Source: Tragulus kanchil
Lineage: Eukaryota; Chordata; Mammalia; Artiodactyla; Tragulidae
NCBI GenBank assembly: GCA_022376925.1
Contig: JAIOJX010000004.1
Coordinates: forward strand, 2,666,001-2,730,000
DNA length: 64,000 bases
Reading direction: 5' to 3'
A program made the translations under genes and the position numbers. Positions 1-11,432 of the stretch are shown here, one piece after another. The notes under the pieces were generated by a model that saw only the letters and a program-made list of their open reading frames with translations, did not search any database and had not been told where the DNA came from. Positions within the stretch are counted from its first letter, which is position 1, and each line of letters starts with the position of its first letter.

Positions 1-1574
1 AATGCAGACCATGCTTCTCACCCGTGAGCACGCCTGAGAGTGGGCTGAGTACCCCCAGAGCCAGGGCAGTCCTGGGCTGCCCTTGACCAGCACAGCTCCT
101 CAGTTTATTAGAGGAAGAAACCGCACACTCCTGCACATCCCTGAGAGTGTACATTCCAGTCACGGGCCTAGGTGCACTCCTCTAAGGTCATCCTGTGACC
201 CAAGCCACACTCAGAGGGAGATGGAAAATACACTGGATGTGGCAAGTTTAACAGAGACACTGCTCAGCTGCCACTAGTCTCTGGTACACTAGCTTCTGCC
301 CCTACTCTCCTCCTCCTGCAGGGAAACAAACTTGGGGTAAAGTGTTCAAAGGCAGGCTGCTGCCTTGGACAGCCATCCATAATGGCCATGACACCACCCT
401 GCTGGGCTCAGAGGCCACTGATTAGTCTGCCTAGAACTTGCTGGACCTCAGGCATGTGACCCAACAACCCCACTGAGTCTGAGGGCATCTGACATGACAA
501 GGTGAACAAGATGAGGAGAAAGGGAAAGAAACAAGCTAAGCCTCTCGCTCTGACTATACAGCCAACACAGAAGCGAATCCATCCCTCTGGCCCCTGCAGG
601 CTGAGACTCTCCATGATTTGTGACAGAAAGAGGCCAGTTCCGGTCACTCCTTTATGACACTGGATGCCCAGACTCTCAGGGAGGAAAGACCTGGGGTAGG
701 GGAGTTCAGAGCAGCAGAGGCACATTGAATAGACAGAGGTGACAGCAGATGGCACCCAGGGGAGTTCTGTCTGCAAAGGTAGAGAGGCAGGCTTGGAAAA
801 ACATTTTCAGAAGAACAGCAAATAGACCCACTTGCCTGGAAGCAAGAGTGTGTCGAGAAGCCCTGTATGGTCTGCAGCTGGCTCAGTGGGGAAGGCCTAG
901 TCACAGAGTGGCTTGGGTTGCCAGAAACCAAAGCCCCAGAAGACGGAAGAAGTGCCCCTGGGAGGGAGATCTGCACCCTCCCCCAAAACACCATCAGGAC
1001 AAGACCTCCGATGCAGGAGAGAGACCGGGAATTTGGGCATTGTAGACTCTGAGATGTCAAATAAGGGGATAGGAGACCTTAGGGTGAGATTGTAGGGAGG
1101 GGGAGTAGGAAGCCTGAAGGCTTCAGTCATCGTCTTTGAGATTTGAAGAGCTTTCTGGGGATTAGGAATTTGTTCTTTGTAGCCTGAAAGCACAGGGTAT
1201 GCAGCCCAGAAAGGCAAGTATCAGCAGTGTATTAGGAAGGGGTCCTCAACAGAGAGATGAGGTGACTGGGAAGCAGTAAGCTTCCCATCACCAGAGAGGT
1301 ATGCAAGCTTAGCAGGGACACTCTAGAGAGAAGCTCAGAATTCGAGGAGGCTGGGCCTCATGGCCTTTCCCACCACTAGCCGGGACTTCACATCACAGCC
1401 CTAGCCGCCCTGGGACAATCTGGCAGGGCTGAGCCCCGCTGCCGCCTGGATGTCAGATCCCCAGCTGGGCATGACATCAGTTCTACCCTGACTTCACATA
1501 GGGCCTCTAGGGACCCCCCTCCCTCCCACTTCCTCCCACCCCCCTGCTGGCTTCTGTCCTTCCCAGGGAACACC
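1..1574. other. Unique non-coding DNA, moderately GC-rich
   Basis: No exon, RNA gene or young repeat is recognisable. Open frames of 60-138 codons occur in overlapping frames on both strands, which is typical of chance frames. None looks like a protein family I know. The right edge adjoins the first tandem duplication, so it may be a contig end. Confidence 0.5.
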
Positions 1575-3870
1575 AGGCCTGACCAGAAAGACCTGGAGCC
1601 TGGCTGTGAGGCCATATCCCTGGGGGACAATCTGCCCGGCAGGAATGAGGCAGAGGGGCCCAGCGTCCCTGGGAGCCCTGTTCACACGCCCCACAGAGTC
1701 TACATGGAAATTCCAGGAGGGTCATAGGGAAGATTCCAATTTAGAACAAAATGCTTTATTTTTGTCCCCCTTTCTTTCCTTTCCTCCCACTGTGGGGCTG
1801 AGGGGCTGCCACGGGAGGCGGGGAGAGGAAAGCAAGCATCCTTGTTGAGCAGAATCACAGGCAGACCCTTGTGGGGAGATAAGGGTGCTGGGCAGGTAGG
1901 GAAGGGACCCAGATAGGCCTGGCAGGGTGGACACCACGTGGGGGAGGGCGAGCTCAAGGGGATAACGAGACCAGCAGGCATCCTTGGACACTCAAGACCA
2001 GAGTTACCTTAGCTCTGGGTTCAAGCTGGGGTCAGAGTGTCAGCCAGGTTTCCCAGAAGAGATAGATGGTATCAGGATTGGCATTTCCAAGAACTTTGGG
2101 CACTGGGACCCAGTCTTAATGGACTGTAACGTTACAGAGTACTATTAAATCCATCTCATTCACCCTGGTGACCCTGGTAGATGCTTAGTAAACACTCCTG
2201 GTGTTGAATCCTAAACCTATAGCATCAAAGTCCTATTAGAGCCAAAAGGGACCTTTAAGTCCATCAAAGCCATCCCCTCGTTGACCTGGGGCCAACAATA
2301 GAGGGAGACTTGCCTAAGGTCACACTGCTAGAGTGGCCACCCAGCCCTGTGCATCTTTCTTTGCCTCTTCCCTGCCTTCCAGCCAGAGACGGAGCCTATG
2401 GTATGGTCTTGCAGCCAAGGCGGGGGACAGAGAAGAGGCAGGCGCCCGACCAGGATGTAACTGTCTCCAGGAGGTAGTGAGAGGAGGGCAGCCTCACCTC
2501 CTCCTATGGCGAGAGCCTAAGGCTGGGAGGAGAAGCCCTTGCTTCTGTTTCTGGCTCCACCCCAGCTCACCACATGACCTTGAACATGACCTGAGATGGG
2601 GCCTTCTTTGGCCGAAGTACGCCCAGGGAGAGGTTGGACCCATCAAGCTTGGGCAGTGACCTGACCAGAGTCTCCTACAGGGCTTCCTCTCAGTCCATCT
2701 TAGCTTTTCCTTTCCCCGAAGGCCTGACCAGAAAGACATGGAGCCTGGCTGTGAGGCCATATCCCTGGGGGACAATCTGCCCGGCAGGAATGAGGCAGAG
2801 GGGCCCAGCGTCCCTGGGAGCCCTGTTCACACGCCCCACAGAGTCTACATGGAAATTCCAGGAGGGTCATAGGGAAGATTCCAATTTAGAACAAAATGCT
2901 TTATTTTTGTCCCCCTTTCTTTCCTTTCCTCCCACTGTGGGGCTGAGGGGCTGCCACGGGAGGCGGGGAGAGGAAAGCAAGCATCCTTGTTGAGCAGAAT
3001 CACAGGCAGACCCTTGTGGGGAGATAAGGGTGCTGGGCAGGTAGGGAAGGGACCCAGATAGGCCTGGCAGGGTGGACACCACGTGGGGGAGGGCGAGCTC
3101 AAGGGGATAACGAGACCAGCAGGCATCCTTGGACACTCAAGACCAGAGTTACCTTAGCTCTGGGTTCAAGCTGGGGTCAGAGTGTCAGCCAGGTTTCCCA
3201 GAAGAGATAGATGGTATCAGGATTGGCATTTCCAAGAACTTTGGGCACTGGGACCCAGTCTTAATGGACTGTAACGTTACAGAGTACTATTAAATCCATC
3301 TCATTCACCCTGGTGACCCTGGTAGATGCTTAGTAAACACTCCTGGTGTTGAATCCTAAACCTATAGCATCAAAGTCCTATTAGAGCCAAAAGGGACCTT
3401 TAAGTCCATCAAAGCCATCCCCTCGTTGACCTGGGGCCGACAATAGAGGGAGACTTGCCTAAGGTCACACTGCTAGAGTGGCCACCCAGCCCTGTGCATC
3501 TTTCTTTGCCTCTTCCCTGCCTTCCAGCCAGAGACGGAGCCTATGGTATGGTCTTGCAGCCAAGGCGGGGGACAGAGAAGAGGCAGGCGCCCGACCAGGA
3601 TGTAACTGTCTCCAGGAGGTAGTGAGAGGAGGGCAGCCTCACCTCCTCCTATGGCGAGAGCCTAAGGCTGGGAGGAGAAGCCCTTGCTTCTGTTTCTGGC
3701 TCCACCCCAGCTCACCACATGACCTTGAACATGACCTGAGATGGGGCCTTCTTTGGCCGAAGTACGCCCAGGGAGAGGTTGGACCCATCAAGCTTGGGCA
3801 GTCCGAGATTTCATCCATGACCAGCCTCAGTCTCCTACAGGGCTTCCTCTCTCAGTCCATCTTAGCTTTT
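1575..3870. repeat. Direct tandem duplication 1, period about 1145 bp
   Basis: Copy A starts at 1575 and copy B at 2720, with a constant offset of 1145. They stay near-identical up to the shared stretch ending near 2662 and 3802. After that, copy A carries a shortened version of what follows copy B: both contain the same 'tctcctacaggg' and 'tccatcttagcttttcct' blocks, but with missing bases in A. The content is unique DNA with a MIR trace. I read it as an unmerged contig overlap, not a biological duplication. Confidence 0.95.
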
Positions 3871-4039
3871 CCTTCAGTACAGAGAGTAGGCCAGGCACAG
3901 AAAGGGCCAGTAGCCTGCAGATCCCCCTCTGCTGGGAGCAACATCCTCTGTTCCCCAGCTTTGCTTTCCAGCCTTGGAATTCCCAGAGAGGCAAAAGCCT
4001 GGAAAGGTTCTTATGTTCACTCAAGGGAGGAATCTGAGA

Positions 4040-4140
4040 CCAGAGAGTTTCTGAAGATTGCTCAAGGTCACACAGCAAGTCACATGGGAGTAGGCCTGAG
4101 GTCTCCTGACACTCAAAACCAGTGCTCAGAACAGTGCTCA
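4040..4140 (+). repeat. MIR SINE fragment
   Basis: The MIR core pattern is visible: a 'gag...ctgaga' block, then 'gctcaaggtcacacagcaagt', then a diverged tail. It is old and diverged. It lies in unique DNA between duplications 1 and 2. Confidence 0.6.
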
Positions 4141-4659
4141 CGCTGACCACATTGCCTTCCAGAATGACGGGCAGGTAAACCATCCTCATGTGGTCCGAGG
4201 CGCTGACTCACCTGGATGCTTCACAGCCCCACATGGGGAGCCTACACTCTCCACCCTCTCTGAGACTTGGTTTCTTTTTCTATCCAGCAGGAAGATGGGG
4301 TGGAACAGATGCCTCTAGGAGTCCTTGCACCCCAGGACCCCAGGGTGGCCTCGTCAGCCCTTTCTTCACTGAGGGTGGGGTTACCCAGGCCAGGAAACTC
4401 CACCAAGTCACAACCTCTATCCAGCCCTGTCCCACTCCAGACCTGGGTTTCATCCAGATCATCTGGCCTTCCAGCCCAGCTCCCTCGAGGATCTGGATTT
4501 TCCTTACCATAAAAGGGCAAGAGGGCCTCTCTCATCCCTGCTGCCAGCCCCACTGGGCAAAAGGCTGAGCTATTTTTAGAAAACTCAAGGGTTTGCTCCT
4601 AACTCAAGATGGAGCCTGTCTGAGCCTGCCCCAGGAGCCCCCACCCATCTCCCTCGCCC

Positions 4660-4860
4660 ACCTGCCCTCTGTCTTCCTCCCTCTTCAAAGACTGCTGTCT
4701 CCTCCCTCCCTTATCCTCTCTCTGCCTCTGTCTTGCTCTCGCTCTCACTCCATCAATCTCCCTTCCTTTCTTCTCTCCCCCTCCTCCCCTCTTCCTTTCC
4801 CCTCACTTCTCCTTTCTCCCCAAATCTCTCCGTCAGCTCCCCTCCCCCACTTCCCTCCTG
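4660..4860. repeat. Polypyrimidine (CT-rich) tract
   Basis: A run of about 200 bases is almost purely C and T on the plus strand, with many 'ctctcc' and 'cctccc' words. It is repeated at about 5738-5940 because it lies inside duplication 2. This is low-complexity sequence. It gives long proline/serine/leucine-rich open frames that should not be taken as genes. Confidence 0.85.
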
Positions 4861-5124
4861 CAGATTTAGTTTCTGGTGTTTGGAGAAAGTAACACATCTG
4901 CACCCCCACTCGCTTCTTAAATACTATTTACAACATAAATTCCAAACATCCGCCATCTGGTTCTAGGAAGAGCCAAAAGATATTTAGAAAAGGAAGTCGT
5001 AATTATTCCATCTTCAAAGCCAGAGGAACATAAAGGCCCTCCTCTCTCCCGCCTTCCTCCCAGGGCCCCTCTGTTAAGATCTGACCGATTAAGATCTTTC
5101 AGTGAGTAGAAGGGTCAGTCCCAG

Positions 5125-5235
5125 CTGGGACTCTACATCACTTTGAGCTTCTTGCTTCCCCTCTCCATGCCTCAGCTTCCTCATCTGAACAATGGAAATG
5201 CGACAAGGTTACCTATAGTGCTAATGTTCCAAGAC
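5125..5235 (-). repeat. MIR SINE fragment (minus), duplicated at about 6204-6314
   Basis: The words 'gcctcagcttcctcatctg' and 'aacaatggaaatg' match the reverse complement of the MIR core. The second copy comes from duplication 2. Confidence 0.65.
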
Positions 5236-6392
5236 TTCACATTCTACTGCAGAAAATCCTGAGACCGAGGTCCCTGGGGTCCACCTAGGGGTGGGCAGCA
5301 CGGTGAGACTATGGGGAGCCTACACTCTCCACCTCTCTGAGACTTGGTTTCTTTTTCTATCCAGCAGGAAGATGGGGTGGAACAGATGCCTCTAGGAGTC
5401 CTTGCACCCCAGGACCCCAGGGTGGCCTCGTCAGCCCTTTCTTCACTGAGGGTGGGGTTACCCAGGCCAGGAAACTCCACCAAGTCACAACCTCTATCCA
5501 GCCCTGTCCCACTCCAGACCTGGGTTTCATCCAGATCATCTGGCCTTCCAGCCCAGCTCCCTCGAGGATCTGGATTTTCCTTACCATAAAAGGGCAAGAG
5601 GGCCTCTCTCATCCCTGCTGCCAGCCCCACTGGGCAAAAGGCTGAGCTATTTTTAGAAAACTCAAGGGTTTGCTCCTAACTCAAGATGGAGCCTGTCTGA
5701 GCCTGCCCCCAGGGAGCCCCCACCCATCTCCCTCGCCCACCTGCCCTCTGTCTTCCTCCCTCTTCAAAGACTGCTGTCTCCTCCCTCCCTTATCCTCTCT
5801 CTGCCTCTGTCTTGCTCTCGCTCTCACTCCATCAATCTCCCTTCCTTTCTTCTCTCCCTCTCCTCCCCTCTTCCTTTCCCCTCACTTCTCCTTTCTCCCC
5901 AAATCTCTCCGTCAGCTCCCCTCCCCCACTTCCCTCCTGCAGATTTAGTTTCTGGTGTTTGGAGAAAGTAACACATCTGCACCCCCACTCGCTTCTTAAA
6001 TACTATTTACAACATAAATTCCAAACATCCGCCATCTGGTTCTAGGAAGAGCCAAAAGATATTTAGAAAAGGAAGTCGTAATTATTCCATCTTCAAAGCC
6101 AGAGGAACATAAAGGCCCTCCTCTCTCCCGCCTTCCTCCCAGGGCCCCTCTGTTAAGATCTGACCGATTAAGATCTTTCAGTGAGTAGAAGGGTCAGTCC
6201 CAGCTGGGACTCTACATCACTTTGAGCTTCTTGCTTCCCCTCTCCATGCCTCAGCTTCCTCATCTGAACAATGGAAATGCGACAAGGTTACCTATAGTGC
6301 TAATGTTCCAAGACTTCACATTCTACTGCAGAAAATCCTGAGACCGAGGTCCCTGGGGTCCACCTAGGGGTGGGCAGCACGGGTGAGACTGG

Positions 6393-6910
6393 GGCAATGG
6401 GAGCTCCAGCCTCTCTCCTTGATGCCCTATGCCTTTCACCCCAAGGAGATCCATGCATTCATTCATGCCAAGGGGATGGGGTGCAGCCAGACCATCCCTC
6501 TTTATCTGACCCCAGGAGGACTCTGCACACCAGAGTCCTGTCCTCTAGCTACCACACCATGGGCAGGCCCAAGGAGGGGAAGGCATTTGTCTATAATCAC
6601 ACAGCCTGTCTATAGGAGACCTGGTACCTCGCCTCTGCTCTTTCCAAAATCCAACACCTTCCAGAAAAAACCACTTTTGTATTACCAAGAAAGCATCACC
6701 CAGCCCAGCAAACTGGAACCCTGGATGTCTCAGTTCTTTGCAAAGTGGACAGAAGGGAGAACTAACTCCTTTATCATGGAATCTTCTTCAAACAGCCTGC
6801 ATACAAGGCAAACAAGCTGTGGAAAATCCTTGTTTCCAGAGACACACATGGCCAGGCCCCACACAGCCTTCACTTGTGCTTAACAGGATGTCCTGATACA
6901 CTGACTCTAG
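6393..6910. other. Unique non-coding DNA
   Basis: A 166-codon open frame begins at 6383 and runs through this stretch. It shows no recognisable domain, splice context or biased composition and is probably a chance frame. No repeat is recognised. Confidence 0.4.
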
Positions 6911-9170
6911 CTGTCACCATGAGTAGTCTGGTTTTACAGGAGAGACTGAAAGACTCCTGCTGGGCTGTGAGGAGCCAACCTTGATCCTGACACCTACCAA
7001 CTATGTGACCTCGGAGGACTGCTGTAAACTCTTGATAGCCTGTTTCCTCATCTGCACAACAGGGATGAGAATGGTACCTAACTCATAAGTGACTGTGAGG
7101 ATAAGAAAAGAAAACCTGTGTAAAATAAAGCCCTTAGCAAGGGTAGAACACATGGAGTGGAGGACACCCAGCGTGTCGGCTTGTACCACAGGTGGGCCAC
7201 TGTTAGATCATGGCATGTCCCGGGGAGGGCTGAGTGGGAGGCGGCTGTCACCACTGTCCCTGTTCTCCCCGTCTGTTCACACTGGAGGGTCAGGGTGGTG
7301 GGGAGTCTCCAGGATCCTGGTCTCCACCCCAGCCTCCTGAGCCTGAGCTACTCAAGGCCAGGCTTGGGACCGTAGGCCGTGGGGCTGGGCTTGTTTTCTT
7401 TCCCTCTCTTCCCTTTCTCCTGCACCATCTTGTGTCTGCCTCAGACTGCATTCCCAGGCCTTGCTCAAAAGTCCCCGGCGGCGACCGTCCCTCGGGAGGA
7501 AGCGGGGAGCGTGTGAGGCTAGTGAACTCAGCTGGGCTGTCATGGGGGCCGGAGAGTGCTCTGGGAACACAGTCTCAGAGAAGCCACACAGAGGAGGGGA
7601 CACGGGAAGGGGCCCCCCATGGCAGCTCCCGCCCCAGCTTTCACATCGTCTCTAGATGCCGCTTCGGGCCTTTGTCCCTACCCTTCCAGCTTCTCTTGCT
7701 CCCACGCCTGTATCTTACTGTGGGCTCACTCATTCACTCATTGCTGCCGCCACTGTGGGCTCACCGGTGTGCCAGTAACCATGCTTGCACTTGACAGTCA
7801 CCTCATTTGACCTTCACACACAAACCAAGGTTCACAGAGGTGAAGCCACCAACCTGAGATCACAGTTAGGAAGGGCTACGGGTGAGATTCAGAGGTCTCC
7901 CGGGCTCCAGGGGCAGTGTCTTCTCAGTTCTTCCCAAACACACGCTGGAGACCCTGGGGCCTTGGAGCCCAAGGAGAACACGGGTCCCCCTGATGAGGGC
8001 GCAAGGGGTGCGGGCCTAACCCTTTTTTCCCCGACGCTGTCACCATGAGTAGTCTGGTTTTACAGGAGAGACTGAAAGACTCCTGCTGGGCTGTGAGGAG
8101 CCAACCTTGATCCTGACACCTACCAACTATGTGACCTCGGAGGACTGCTGTAAACTCTTGATAGCCTGTTTCCTCATCTGCACAACAGGGATGAGAATGG
8201 TACCTAACTCATAAGTGACTGTGAGGATAAGAAAAGAAAACCTGTGTAAAATAAAGCCCTTAGCAAGGGTAGAACACATGGAGTGGAGGACACCCAGCGT
8301 GTCGGCTTGTACCACAGGTGGGCCACTGTTAGATCATGGCATGTCCCGGGGAGGGCTGAGTGGGAGGCGGCTGTCACCACTGTCCCTGTTCTCCCCGTCT
8401 GTTCACACTGGAGGGTCAGGGTGGTGGGGAGTCTCCAGGATCCTGGTCTCCACCCCAGCCTCCTGAGCCTGAGCTACTCAAGGCCAGGCTTGGGACCGTA
8501 GGCCGTGGGGCTGGGCTTGTTTTCTTTCCCTCTCTTCCCTTTCTCCTGCACCATCTTGTGTCTGCCTCAGACTGCATTCCCAGGCCTTGCTCAAAAGTCC
8601 CCGGCAGTGACCTTCCCTGGGGAGGAAGCGGGGAGCGTGTGAGGCTAGTGAACTCAGCTGGGCTGTCATGGGGGCCGGAGAGTGCTCTGGGAACACAGTC
8701 TCAGAGAAGCCACACAGAGGAGGGGACACGGGAAGGGGCCCCCCATGGCAGCTCCCGCCCCAGCTTTCACATCGTCTCTAGATGCCGCTTCGGGCCTTTG
8801 TCCCTACCCTTCCAGCTTCTCTTGCTCCCACGCCTGTATCTTACTGTGGGCTCACTCATTCACTCATTGCTGCCGCTTACTGTGGGCTCACCGGTGTGCC
8901 AGTAACCATGCTTGCACTTGACAGTCACCTCATTTGACCTTCACACACAAACCAAGGTTCACAGAGGTGAAGCCACCAACCTGAGATCACAGTTAGGAAG
9001 GGCTACGGGTGAGATTCAGAGGTCTCCCGGGCTCCAGGGGCAGTGTCTTCTCAGTTCTTCCCAAACACACGCTGGAGACCCTGGGGCCTTGGAGCCCAAG
9101 GAGAACACGGGTCAGAGGACACACACCTTGATGAGGGCGTCGAGGAAGGGGTGCTGCGGGCAAACAAGCC
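6911..9170. repeat. Direct tandem duplication 3, period about 1126 bp
   Basis: Copy A starts at 6911 and copy B at 8037, with an offset of 1126-1127. The clean match ends at 'acacgggtc' (about 7986 and 9113). Beyond that, copy A reads as a collapsed, base-dropped version of the sequence after copy B: 'tgatgagggcg' and 'ggggtgc' occur in the same order in both. Inside are a minus-strand MIR (6985-7145, repeated at 8111-8271) and a plus-strand MIR trace (7783-7893, repeated at 8910-9020). Confidence 0.95.
6985..7145 (-). repeat. MIR SINE (minus), duplicated at 8111-8271
   Basis: The order of 'ctatgtgacctcggaggact', 'gtttcctcatctgcacaaca' and 'aaataaagcccttagcaagg' matches the reverse complement of MIR along most of its length. 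It is diverged. The second copy belongs to duplication 3. Confidence 0.75.
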
Positions 9171-9288
9171 CCTCCAGAACACCCGGAGTTTGGGGGAGGG
9201 TTGCTCGCACAGGGCCCCAGTCTTGGCCGTCTCCCACAGTAGTGCCATCTGGCTCACAGATGTGGCCTATTCCCAGTCCCTAGACTTC

Positions 9289-11432
9289 TTGGAAATGAGA
9301 AAGACCAGGAGAAGGCACAAGGCCTTTTGCAATATCTATGACGGTGAGAGCTCTGTTTTGCGGTCATCCAGCCGACTGCCGCTCAAGCTCGGGGAACAAC
9401 TGGGTTGAGTGTGAGCAGCCCAGGGGTCAAGCTGGCCTCTGATACTCACCAGGCATTGACCTGTGCACACTGCAGAGCCTCTTGGAGACTCAGTAAGCAA
9501 GGAAGTCACTCCTATCTCTGGCAGGGGCTTTAAGTGTTCCTGAAGCTATGGGAGGGAGCATTTTGCAGGCTGCAAGCCTTGTGCAGCTGGAAGTGGACAC
9601 AGCTGCCTCTACAGTCTTGGCTACTGTGTTAACCACGGATTTCCGCCTCCCCCAAAGGGCTCCTTTTCCATGTGTGAGTCTACAGGTTGGGGCCATCAGT
9701 CGAAGGGGCCTCTGGGAAATATCCTTCCAGACCTGAGCTTCTGCTGATGTGGTCCTGGCACACTGGGAAGGGCAGGAAGCCCCTCTTGCTCATGGAGCTT
9801 AGAGTTCCTCAGAAGACTTCCTTTGAAAGCCAGGGAAGCATCACAGAGATAACGGGAGTGTAGGGGCCAAAGGGCAGACTCCTCTAGGCCTGGAAAAGCC
9901 AACAGGCTCAGCCTGAGGCTTCCAGAGACCCAGCAGCAGCCCAGGCTCATCCTCAATTGCTCACAGCCCAGCAGCCTAGTCAGGATCCACAGGCACCCCA
10001 GCACCCTCTGATGGGGGCATCCTTGTTCCTTTCAGGCAAGGGCACTGGCTGGTGGAAGTCACTCCTTTTCAGCCCTGACACTGATGGAGCAAACACCCAG
10101 AGAGGGCCCTCCTGAGGACCCAAGCGGGGGCCCTGGACACCAAACTGTGAGTGCCACTCCTCCCCACCTGTACCCTCCCCTCCCCATCTCACCCTCAGAA
10201 TGACCATGAAACTGGGCCTCAGAACAGGAAGTGTTAAAGGAAGACCCTGCCAATCAACTGGGTTCAGGCAAGTTGGGCCTGCTGGGTTGAGGTTGTAGGT
10301 TTTGAAAAGAGATGTAACCAAGAAAGGGAAAACCTGCCTGGAGCCAAGAATAGGCAGATATCCTATTTTGGAAATGAGAAAGACCAGGAGAGGGCACAAG
10401 GCCTTTTGCAATATCTATGACGGTGAGAGCTCTGTTTTGCGGTCATCCAGCTGACTGCCGCTCAAGCTCGGGGAACAACTGGGTTGAGTGTGAGCAGCCC
10501 AGGGGTCAAGCTGGCCTCTGATACTCACCAGGCATTGACCTGTGCACACTGCAGAGCCTCTTGGAGACTCAGTAAGCAAGGAAGTCACTCCTATCTCTGG
10601 CAGGGGCTTTAAGTGTTCCTGAAGCTATGGGAGGGAGCATTTTGCAGGCTGCAAGCCTTGTGCAGCTGGAAGTGGACACAGCTGCCTCTACAGTCTTGGC
10701 TACTGTGTTAACCACGGATTTCCGCCTCCCCCAAAGGGCTCCTTTTCCATGTGTGAGTCTACAGGTTGGGGCCATCAGTCGAAGGGGCCTCTGGGAAATA
10801 TCCTTCCAGACCTGAGCTTCTGCTGATGTGGTCCTGGCACACTGGGAAGGGCAGGAAGCCCCTCTTGCTCATGGAGCTTAGAGTTCCTCAGAAGACTTCC
10901 TTTGAAAGCCAGGGAAGCATCACAGAGATAACGGGAGTGTAGGGGCCAAAGGGCAGACTCCTCTAGGCCTGGAAAAGCCAACAGGCTCAGCCTGAGGCTT
11001 CCAGAGACCCAGCAGCAGCCCAGGCTCATCCTCAATTGCTCACAGCCCAGCAGCCTAGTCAGGATCCACAGGCACCCCAGCACCCTCTGATGGGGGCATC
11101 CTTGTTCCTTTCAGGCAAGGGCACTGGCTGGTGGAAGTCACTCCTTTTCAGCCCTGACACTGATGGAGCAAACACCCAGAGAGGGCCCTCCTGAGGACCC
11201 AAGCGGGGGCCCTGGACACCAAACTGTGAGTGCCACTCCTCCCCACCTGTACCCTCCCCTCCCCATCTCACCCTCAGAATGACCATGAAACTGGGCCTCA
11301 GAACAGGAAGTGTTAAAGGAAGACCCTGCCAATCAACTGGGTTCAGGCAAGTTGGGCCTGCTGGGTTGAGGTTGTAGGTTTTGAAAAGAGATGTAACCAA
11401 GAAAGGGAAAACCTGCCTGGAGCCAAGAATCC
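9289..11432. repeat. Direct tandem duplication 4, period 1079 bp
   Basis: Copy A starts at 9289 and copy B at 10368, with a constant offset of 1079. The clean match ends at 'ggagccaagaat' (10351 and 11430). Very few substitutions separate the copies. The last third is also part of duplication 5, so about 320 bp is present three times (from about 10029, 11108 and 12202). No repeat family or exon is recognised inside. Confidence 0.95.

Larger units (their letters stand above)
4233..6392. repeat. Direct tandem duplication 2, period about 1078 bp
   Basis: Copy A runs 4233-5310 and copy B 5311-6392. The offset shifts from 1077 to 1079 through small homopolymer indels, for example a longer C/G run at about 5707 than at about 4631. 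Each copy holds a long CT-rich tract and a minus-strand MIR fragment. The junction falls at 5310/5311, where the sequence preceding B is the same as that ending B near 6391. It is probably an assembly artefact. Confidence 0.95.

Noticed and set aside
1575..3870. Regularly spaced direct repeats as a possible CRISPR or satellite array
   Set aside because: Each unit occurs only twice (one short piece three times), units are about 1.1 kb and unrelated between sites. The host is a mammal.
3478..4146. 222-codon open frame on the plus strand
   Set aside because: It crosses the end of a duplicated block, has no domain or splice context, and its first half is repeated in the upstream copy. Chance frame.
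7234..7794. 186-codon open frame and its second copy at 8360-8905
   Set aside because: The two versions diverge in length through one indel and start inside unique DNA next to a MIR. No known family; probably not coding.
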